Origin: an uncultured Collinsella sp.
Lineage (GTDB): Bacteria; Actinomycetota; Coriobacteriia; Coriobacteriales; Coriobacteriaceae
Reading direction: 5' to 3'
NCBI GenBank assembly: GCA_900752275.1
Contig: CAADUS010000070.1
Coordinates: 1 to 5,950, forward strand
DNA: 5,950 nucleotides
Shown here: positions 1 through 4,506 of the stretch, in pieces
Numbering within the stretch: the first letter of the stretch is position 1
Layout: each line of letters starts with the position of its first letter
Position numbers and translations under genes: made by a program
Notes under the pieces: generated by a model
What the model was told of the DNA's origin: nothing
The model's input: only the letters and a program-made list of their open reading frames with translations
Databases searched by the model: none

Positions 1-462
1 ATCTACGGTTTCATTAAGAAGACGGCGCCGAGCATTATCGTCGGACCCGAGGCCGTCGATGGCCAGCTTGCTGCCGAGGGCGCTGCTGCCAAGAAGACCT
101 CGCTGGTCCCCACGCTCATCTTGGTTGCCGTGCTTGTCGTGGCCACGCCGCTGGGCCTGCTGGCCACGGGTGACGCCTGGGGTGAGTGGGACGCTGAGGG
201 CGCCGCGACCGCCGTTCAGGAGGCTGGTGACAACAGCCTGCAGGCTTCGGTCGGTCTCGATACCCCGACCTTTGCCGATGCGCTGCCCACGGGCGATTAC
301 CTGCAGGCCTATTCCGAGGAGCAGGGTCTTGGCTTTGCCGGTCAGGCTGCCATGTATATTCTTTCCGGTGTGATTGGCGTGGCGGTGCTCACCATCGCAT
401 TCCGTCTGATCTCGCTGACGGTTAAGGAAAGCGGTGCTCATGGCAATAGCCGATCTGCCTAG
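1..462 (+). CDS. cbiM: CbiM-type ECF transporter substrate-capture protein with fused C-terminal PDGLE/CbiN-like part (5' partial)
   Basis: The reading frame is open from the first base, so only the C-terminal 153 residues are visible and the start lies off the left edge. The visible part begins with a basic linker and has one membrane helix at about residues 35-54. The motif PLGLLATGDAWGEWD follows directly (50-64), then a polar stretch of about 50 residues, then a last membrane helix (about 117-139) and a short basic tail. This helix-loop-helix layout and the 'PLGLL...WGEW' motif are typical of the CbiN/PDGLE-like domain fused to CbiM in cobalt/nickel ECF transporters. CbiM is the membrane component that binds the metal ion. 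cbiQ and cbiO follow on the same strand, which supports the call. The choice between cobalt and nickel cannot be made, because the N-terminal metal-binding residues are outside the window. A separate cbiN gene is not seen, as expected if this domain replaces it. Confidence 0.85.
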   Translation: MYGFIKKTAPSIIVGPEAVDGQLAAEGAAAKKTSLVPTLILVAVLVVATPLGLLATGDAWGEWDAEGAATAVQEAGDNSLQASVGLDTPTFADALPTGDYLQAYSEEQGLGFAGQAAMYILSGVIGVAVLTIAFRLISLTVKESGAHGNSRSA

Positions 463-1276
463 TTGGCTTGCGGCCGAGGAGCGATATGAGCCCGTGGGGG
501 CTCGGCATCGCGTAATGCAACAGAACGTCCTGCACCTGGCGAGCCTGCTTGAGCGGGTTCGCCTGGGCGGCGGCGCACACGAGGGCGGGTCGATGATCGA
601 CCGCGCCCTTTCTTCCGTTTCGGCGCCGGTGCGTTTGGTGGGGATGCTCGTCTGCGTTCTGTGCGTGTGTCTGACGCAGAGCCCGCTGTACCTCATGTTG
701 ATGGCGGCGATCGCGTTGGTGCTGGTCGCGGTGCGCCCCGTACGCGGGCTGGGCGCTACCTTTATGCCGGCGTTGGCTGCTGCGGGGTTTGCCGTGGTTC
801 TGGCACTGCCTGCCCTGCTGCTGGGCGCTTCTGCCACGGGTGCCATGCTTAAGATTGCACTCAAAACGTTCATTAACGTGTCGCTGGTACTGGGCGTTTC
901 GTGGACCCTCACGTGGAGCCGCATGTCGGCGGCGCTCAAGATGCTGCGCCTGCCCGACGAGGTTATCTTTACGTTTGATATGGCGCTCAAGCACATCGAG
1001 GTGCTGGGCCGAACGGCGCACGATCTGACCGAATCGGTCATGCTGCGCAGCGTTGGCCGTGCGCCTGAGGGGTTTTCGCGTACCGATTCGATCGCGGGTA
1101 TCATGGGCATGACCTTTATTAAGGCGATGGAATGCAGCCGCGCGATGGACGAGGCCATGCTTTGCCGTGGGTTTGCCGGCGCGTATCCGACGCCCGCTCG
1201 CAGCTCTTTTGGCTGGCGCGATGCGGTTTATGCGGCCGTTGTGGTGCTGCTCGCCGTGTTGTGCGCGGTGCTGTAG
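440..1276 (+). CDS. cbiQ: ECF transporter T-component (CbiQ/EcfT family permease)
   Basis: This is a 278-residue membrane protein that couples the CbiM substrate subunit to the CbiO ATPase. It has a hydrophilic N-terminus of about 60 residues, then hydrophobic segments at about 64-80, 84-100, 107-128 and 140-158, and a last one at 262-278. The segment SRAMDEAMLCRGFAG (233-247) matches the conserved 'Ala-Arg-Gly' coupling motif of EcfT proteins, with Cys-Arg-Gly in place of Ala-Arg-Gly. The polar region between helices (about 160-235) would form the cytoplasmic coupling helices. I chose ATG at 440 because an AAGGAA Shine-Dalgarno sequence (424-429) sits 10 bases upstream. A GTG at 434 is in frame but too close to that site. 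The start overlaps the end of cbiM by 23 bases, which suggests translational coupling. The family call is strong. The substrate follows from the CbiM neighbour. Confidence 0.87.
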   Translation: MAIADLPSWLAAEERYEPVGARHRVMQQNVLHLASLLERVRLGGGAHEGGSMIDRALSSVSAPVRLVGMLVCVLCVCLTQSPLYLMLMAAIALVLVAVRPVRGLGATFMPALAAAGFAVVLALPALLLGASATGAMLKIALKTFINVSLVLGVSWTLTWSRMSAALKMLRLPDEVIFTFDMALKHIEVLGRTAHDLTESVMLRSVGRAPEGFSRTDSIAGIMGMTFIKAMECSRAMDEAMLCRGFAGAYPTPARSSFGWRDAVYAAVVVLLAVLCAVL

Positions 1277-1304
1277 CGCGGGCGGTCGATCCGTCGATGT
1301 GAAT

Positions 1305-1313
1305 AGGGAAGGG
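1305..1313 (+). promoter_or_regulatory. Ribosome binding site that decides the TTG start of cbiO
   Basis: AGGGAAGGG lies 7 bases before TTG at 1321. It is the strongest Shine-Dalgarno match in the gap between cbiQ and cbiO. An in-frame stop (TGA at 1300) lies just upstream, so no longer start is possible. The next in-frame ATG (1345) has no comparable site. Confidence 0.7.
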
Positions 1314-1320
1314 CGACGTT

Positions 1321-2091
1321 TTGGTAAACGATACGAATGACGCGATGGACGCGAGCGGTGCTGCTGGCGCCGAGACAACGCCGCTCATCGAGTTTCGCGA
1401 CGTGGTGTTTTCCTATGCGGGCCATACGGTGGTCGATGGCGTTTCGCTGCAGGTGGGCCGTGGGGAGCTCGTTGCCCTGCTGGGTCCCAACGGCTGCGGC
1501 AAGACGACGATCATGCGCCTTATCAACGGCCTTGAGCTCGCGGACGCGGGCACGTATCTGTTTGACGGGCATGCGGTCGATGCGGCATATCTCAAGGATT
1601 CTGCGACGGCCCAGCGGTTCCATCAGCGCGTGGGCTTTGTGTTCCAAAACGCCGATGCGCAGCTCTTTTGTGCCACGGTCGGCGAGGAAGTTGCGTTTGG
1701 CCCGGCTCAAATGGGGCTGCCGGCAGACGAGCTCGAGCGCCGCGTCCGCGATGCCATGGAGCTGTTCCAGGTGGCCGATCTGGTCGATGCCTCGCCTTAT
1801 CAGCTTTCGGGCGGGCAAAAGAAGCGCGTTGCGCTGGCTGCCATCGTGTCGATGAACCCCGATATCCTGGTGCTCGACGAGCCTACCAACGGACTTGACG
1901 AAGACTCGTGCGACATCGTGGTCAACTTTCTACTGGCCTATGTTGCTGCCGGTAAGACGGTCTTGATGAGCACGCATCATCAGGATTTGGTGCGACGCCT
2001 GGGTGCCCGCGCCATCTATATCGATCGATATCACCACGTGGTCGCGGCACCCGTGGCATCGTATGGAACCGAAAGCGGCACTGCGGAATAG
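1321..2091 (+). CDS. cbiO: ECF transporter ATP-binding protein (CbiO/EcfA family)
   Basis: This 256-residue ABC ATPase powers the CbiMQ transporter from the cytoplasmic side. All ABC motifs are present in order: Walker A GPNGCGKTT (55-63), Q-loop in VFQNADAQLF (Gln109), signature LSGGQKKR (162-169), Walker B ILVLDEPTNGLD (182-193) with catalytic Glu187, and the H-loop histidine His219 in MSTHH. The Q-loop sequence 'FQNxDxQLF' and the segment 'VGEEVAFGP' (120-128) are typical of ECF-type ATPases rather than general importers. The length is normal for a single-domain ATPase. Only one ATPase gene is seen, which fits the cobalt/nickel group I systems that use a CbiO homodimer. The start is TTG, so the first 20 residues, which are polar and poorly conserved in type, depend on this choice. 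The gene lies 44 bases after cbiQ and probably belongs to the same operon. No clear terminator follows it. Confidence 0.92.
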   Translation: MVNDTNDAMDASGAAGAETTPLIEFRDVVFSYAGHTVVDGVSLQVGRGELVALLGPNGCGKTTIMRLINGLELADAGTYLFDGHAVDAAYLKDSATAQRFHQRVGFVFQNADAQLFCATVGEEVAFGPAQMGLPADELERRVRDAMELFQVADLVDASPYQLSGGQKKRVALAAIVSMNPDILVLDEPTNGLDEDSCDIVVNFLLAYVAAGKTVLMSTHHQDLVRRLGARAIYIDRYHHVVAAPVASYGTESGTAE

Positions 2092-2136
2092 TTGCTGCGT
2101 AGTAGGGCTGCGGCCGCGCGCGTGGCTTGCCGTGAA

Positions 2137-2145
2137 TGGTATAGT
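2137..2145 (+). promoter_or_regulatory. Candidate extended -10 promoter for the phospholipase-like gene
   Basis: TGGTATAGT combines a TG extension with a good -10 hexamer (TATAGT, 2140-2145). No -35 box is visible at the usual spacing, where the sequence is all G and C; this is acceptable for an extended -10 promoter. Transcription would begin at about 2152, leaving a leader of roughly 18 bases before the ATG at 2170. The site lies in the 78-base gap after cbiO, so the next gene may be transcribed separately from the transporter operon. The call rests on motif match alone. Confidence 0.45.
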
Positions 2146-2169
2146 TATCCGGGTTTTACGGGGGTGGCT

Positions 2170-3018
2170 ATGCCAAGTTGGAATATTCATATCGCTCAGA
2201 CGGAACGACTGCTGGCGCGTGCTGGCACGCTTGCCGATAACGTGCGCGACCGCAATGCCTTTTTGTTTGGCTGCGTGGTTCCGGATATCTTCGTGGGCTA
2301 TATGGTCCCTGGCATCGCCGATCCCATCCCGTACCGCATTACGCACTTTGCCAAGCCTGAGCCCATCCCTAAGCCGCGCGAGCATGAGTTTTGGGACACC
2401 TATGTGGCGCCGCTGCTCAAAGGGGCGCCTGTTGGTACGCCGGCTGCCGCGACCTCGATTGCCGAGGAGCGCGAGCGGCTCAATCGGGTGCATTATCCCC
2501 AACGCTACAAGGACGCCGAGCCGGTTGCCGGTCCCGGCGCAAGCGAGCTTTCGCTCGCGCCCGAGGACGTGGCGCAGTCGTTGCTCGATCTGACACTGGG
2601 TGTTTGGTCTCACCTCGTGGCCGATACCGTGTGGAATACGCGCGTGAATCAGTATCTGGAGGCGCACGGCGGCAAGCCGTGCGAGGAATTCCGCATTAAA
2701 AAGCAAGGCGACTTTGACTGGTTTGGCAAGACGCTCGGCATTGTTTCTATCCCGCGTGCGACCGATCGCCTGTATACCGCGGCGGCCCAGTTTGGTCAGT
2801 ATTCGATTCCGCAAGATTATGTGCTCAAGACCATTGGCGTCATGCACGAGATCGTGCGCGAGAACCCCGGCGAGCCGGATCATCCACCGTACCGCCTGCT
2901 GAGCGAAGCGTTCTTTGACACAACGTTTACCGAGGTCGTCGAGCTAACCGAGGCGGGTTTTACCGCCCGCGTCGCATCACCCGGTGTGCCCGCTCTGCCC
3001 CTGATCGCTAGCTGCTAG
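2170..3018 (+). CDS. Zinc-dependent phospholipase C-like family protein
   Basis: This is a 282-residue protein without a signal peptide or membrane helix, so it is probably cytoplasmic. It begins MPSWNIHIAQ, and it resembles the zinc-dependent phospholipase C / S1-P1 nuclease fold (Pfam Zn_dep_PLPC) that is widespread as hypothetical proteins in Firmicutes and Coriobacteriia. Candidate metal ligands are His7, Asp39 in FLFGCVVPDI, His59, and His148 with Asp152 in the HxxxD motif of LGVWSHLVADTVWN. A later HxxxE pair, as in secreted phospholipase C, is not seen, so catalytic activity is uncertain. I chose ATG 2170 because the family start 'PSWxxH' follows it and a G-rich stretch (2160-2167) can act as ribosome binding site. 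A GTG at 2164 would add only two residues. The open frame upstream to 2092 runs through the promoter candidate and is unlikely to be coding. The gene ends tail-to-tail with the nuclease-like gene. The substrate is unknown. Confidence 0.65.
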   Translation: MPSWNIHIAQTERLLARAGTLADNVRDRNAFLFGCVVPDIFVGYMVPGIADPIPYRITHFAKPEPIPKPREHEFWDTYVAPLLKGAPVGTPAAATSIAEERERLNRVHYPQRYKDAEPVAGPGASELSLAPEDVAQSLLDLTLGVWSHLVADTVWNTRVNQYLEAHGGKPCEEFRIKKQGDFDWFGKTLGIVSIPRATDRLYTAAAQFGQYSIPQDYVLKTIGVMHEIVRENPGEPDHPPYRLLSEAFFDTTFTEVVELTEAGFTARVASPGVPALPLIASC

Positions 3019-4088
3019 CTGGCCGGCCCGGCAGTGAATAGCTCAACCCAATCGACAAGTAGCTCTTGCCGAAGGACATCTTCGGCAGTGCGCTCCTGTT
3101 TAGTCTTTGGGACGTAGGTAAGCCCAGCCTTTTTATGGATGAGCTCGGCTATGTGGTCGAAGCTCTTCTTATCCTTAATCTGGCCATGGGTAATTTGGAT
3201 GACATCGTAGCCCATGCTTGTAAGTGCGGTGGCGCGCTCGGCATCGGAGAGACTCGCGGCTTCGCTGCCGTGGGCGGAGCGGCCTTGGCATTCCAGAATG
3301 ACGCCCATGCTGTCGGTGGCGCTTTCGATGAGGATATCGGCGTAACAGCAGGTTTTGTCATACAGCGAACGTGCGGCGTCGCTGAGCGGGATGCGCACAT
3401 TGTTGGCGATATCGATGCCCAGGCCGCCTTCGTCGCGGGGGAGCGAGACGAGCATGGAGGTCTGGACTTCGAAGGGTGAGGCGGTCTGTCCCGTCATGCG
3501 TTCGGCGGCCCAACGGAGTTGCTTGATGCCGCGTAGGCCTGCGGCCTGTTTAGCGAACGTGGCGATATTCGCCGCGCTGAGGAGTGGTGGGTGCTTCCAA
3601 AGGTTGGTGTTGTTGCCCTTGGTGTCGACAACGCGTTCCCAACCGCAGTCGGGCGGGATGAGCTTAAGCGATATTGCTTCATCAAGCTGTTGTTGTGCAC
3701 GTTTGCAGGGCTTAAACACTGCGAAGGAGCTGCACATTTCATAGCATGCCATGAGCAGCTGGTTGCGTGAGACCTGTGTAGCGAGGTTGAGCAGCGTGAA
3801 CTCGGGCGATGTGACATCAAACCCATGCTCAGTCTGTCTAAATGATCCAGGAGGTGGCTCTTGGGTCAGCAGACGGCTATGAAATAGCTTTCCGTTCGCG
3901 CGCTGTTTTCTTTCGCTCACGAATCTCCAAACTGGTGTGCCAAGCAAGTCTTTAAATACTGGTTGTTTTGAGTAATGCACCAAGCGATGGTCATGGTTGG
4001 GCGGCAGGATTGCCGGATAGAGTCCCAGTATCTGGGGCGGGATGCGATAGTACTGAAAAGCCGTGGGTCCGCAGGCAAGAAATGACAT
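3015..4088 (-). CDS. Nuclease-like protein with C-terminal DUF559/Vsr-type endonuclease domain
   Basis: This is a 357-residue soluble protein with no named orthologue that I can give. The N-terminal 90 residues are not recognised. A helical region follows that starts with SPEFTLLNLA (94-103) and continues to about 200; it resembles the AbiEi-like part found in front of such nucleases. From about 204 the pattern SPFEVQTSMLVSLP...GGLGI and then YADILIE (249-255), ILECQGRSAH (264-273), DAERATAL (282-289) and GYDVIQIT (293-300) matches the order of a PD-(D/E)xK fold of the DUF559/very-short-patch-repair type. Likely active-site residues are Glu207, Asp251, Glu266 and possibly His273. The usual 'ExDG' reads ECQG here, so one acidic position is Gln268. 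The start ATG has only a weak ribosome binding site. The 5' part is markedly poorer in GC than cbiO (sampled lines about 43-53% against 72%), which suggests horizontal acquisition. A role in phage defence or DNA repair is an inference. The gene stands alone, without a methyltransferase or toxin partner in the window. Confidence 0.6.
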   Translation of the reverse strand: MSFLACGPTAFQYYRIPPQILGLYPAILPPNHDHRLVHYSKQPVFKDLLGTPVWRFVSERKQRANGKLFHSRLLTQEPPPGSFRQTEHGFDVTSPEFTLLNLATQVSRNQLLMACYEMCSSFAVFKPCKRAQQQLDEAISLKLIPPDCGWERVVDTKGNNTNLWKHPPLLSAANIATFAKQAAGLRGIKQLRWAAERMTGQTASPFEVQTSMLVSLPRDEGGLGIDIANNVRIPLSDAARSLYDKTCCYADILIESATDSMGVILECQGRSAHGSEAASLSDAERATALTSMGYDVIQITHGQIKDKKSFDHIAELIHKKAGLTYVPKTKQERTAEDVLRQELLVDWVELFTAGPAS

Positions 4089-4134
4089 AGCAATCCGATC
4101 GTTTGAGCGTTGTTTGGGCTAGAAAAGCTATCGG

Positions 4135-4264
4135 TTTCGGAAGTGCGGGGAAAAGAGAAACAGGCTAAGCACAAGCGGTATTTGAGCCAACTTTATCAGG
4201 GGTTTTGTCGAAATAAAAGGGCTTGTGCTCGGGGGTGAGCGATTTTTTCCCCGCACTTCCGAAA
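4135..4264. repeat. 130-bp element with perfect 20-bp terminal inverted repeats
   Basis: The left arm (4135-4154, core CGGAAGTGCGGGG) is the exact reverse complement of the right arm (4245-4264), with 90 bases between them. A second inverted repeat is nested nearly symmetrically inside. The whole could fold as a long interrupted hairpin, in RNA or as a cruciform. The right edge is 176 bases from the nearest terminator arm and the left edge is 46 bases from the nuclease-like start codon, so the element occupies its leader or promoter region. It could be a short non-autonomous mobile element (MITE-like or REP-like), a paired binding site for a regulator, or a recognition site of the neighbouring protein. 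No target-site duplication is evident at its edges. Confidence 0.75.
4168..4229. repeat. Nested inner inverted repeat (9-bp arms)
   Basis: AGCACAAGC (4168-4176) is the exact reverse complement of GCTTGTGCT (4221-4229). A further five-base pair match lies inside it (TATTT 4179-4183 with AAATA 4211-4215). The inner arms are 13 and 15 bases from the outer arms on the two sides, so inner and outer repeats share one centre. This makes a designed or mobile hairpin more likely than a chance match. Confidence 0.6.
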
Positions 4265-4286
4265 ACGCGGTCGATTTGGACCTTGC

Positions 4287-4298
4287 TAAAACGTTTTA
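4287..4298. promoter_or_regulatory. 12-bp palindrome, candidate LacI-family operator
   Basis: TAAAACGTTTTA is a perfect palindrome centred on CG. LacI/GalR-family repressors commonly bind such CG-centred A/T-flanked sites. It lies about 200 bases upstream of the nuclease-like gene and no regulator gene is in the window. The short length and A/T-rich flanks mean chance is a real alternative. Confidence 0.3.
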
Positions 4299-4385
4299 TC
4301 AGCCCTGCGTGAGGTGTGGGTTTGCCACCGGGCGAACATTTTTAGCGCTTGGGACTTTATTCTTTGAGCCTCGAAGAGTGGATTT

Positions 4386-4412
4386 CGCACTTTTGGTAAA
4401 GAAATGAGTGCG
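4386..4412. repeat. Short imperfect hairpin
   Basis: CGCACT (4386-4391) and AGTGCG (4407-4412) are exact reverse complements around a 15-base middle that adds a few A-T pairs. The arms repeat the AGTGCG core that also occurs in the ends of the 130-bp element. No function is evident. Confidence 0.35.
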
Positions 4413-4441
4413 TGTTTTGCCGTGCGCCGGCATTGGCACAG

Positions 4442-4478
4442 AAAAAGGGCCCGGAAGGCAAAGCCTTCCGGGCCCTTT
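4442..4478 (-). terminator. Intrinsic terminator of pyruvate kinase
   Basis: A perfect 13-bp GC-rich stem (4447-4459 with 4463-4475) closes on a three-base loop. On the minus strand it is followed by TTTTT (complement of 4442-4446), the classic form for transcription coming from pyk. Three more A-T pairs can extend the stem. It lies about 30 bases after the pyk stop codon. A smaller hairpin (TGCAAG 4483-4488 with CTTGCA 4493-4498) lies between stop and terminator. On the plus strand only three T follow, so it would be weak in that direction. Confidence 0.92.
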
Positions 4479-4506
4479 GCAATGCAAGTGTGCTTGCAAG
4501 TGCGAT

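Larger units (their letters stand above)
4089..4441. other. Non-coding stretch upstream of the nuclease-like gene
   Basis: About 350 bases lie between the nuclease start and the pyruvate kinase terminator, with no convincing gene on either strand. Short open frames here lack a ribosome binding site and protein-like composition. The stretch holds the 130-bp nested inverted repeat (4135-4264), the palindrome at 4287-4298 and a small inverted repeat at 4386-4412. It must contain the promoter of the nuclease-like gene, but I see no convincing -35/-10 pair on the minus strand. The base composition is close to 50% GC, below that of the flanking core genes. Confidence 0.6.

Noticed and set aside
422..1378. 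Long open frame on the minus strand opposite cbiQ
   Set aside because: Its product is a basic, low-complexity Arg/His/Gln-rich sequence, typical of the antisense frame of a GC-rich gene. The plus strand here encodes a clear ECF T-component.
2092..2169. In-frame TTG start directly after the cbiO stop, which would lengthen the phospholipase-like protein
   Set aside because: It lacks a ribosome binding site, the added residues are unlike the family, and the stretch contains the promoter candidate. The family start 'PSWxxH' follows ATG 2170.
1930..2883. Long minus-strand open frame opposite the end of cbiO and the phospholipase-like gene
   Set aside because: It spans two real genes and the gap between them, shows no family motif, and has antisense-type composition.
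3066..3479. Open frame on the plus strand opposite the nuclease-like gene
   Set aside because: It has no ribosome binding site and mirrors the nuclease domain in antisense. The minus-strand frame carries the recognisable motifs.
4135..4264. Insertion sequence with transposase
   Set aside because: The element is only 130 bp, encodes no protein and shows no target-site duplication, so at most it is a non-autonomous remnant or a regulatory structure.
4325..4345. LexA-like half-site CGAAC with A/T-rich flank
   Set aside because: Only one half of the palindrome is present, and the other side does not match.
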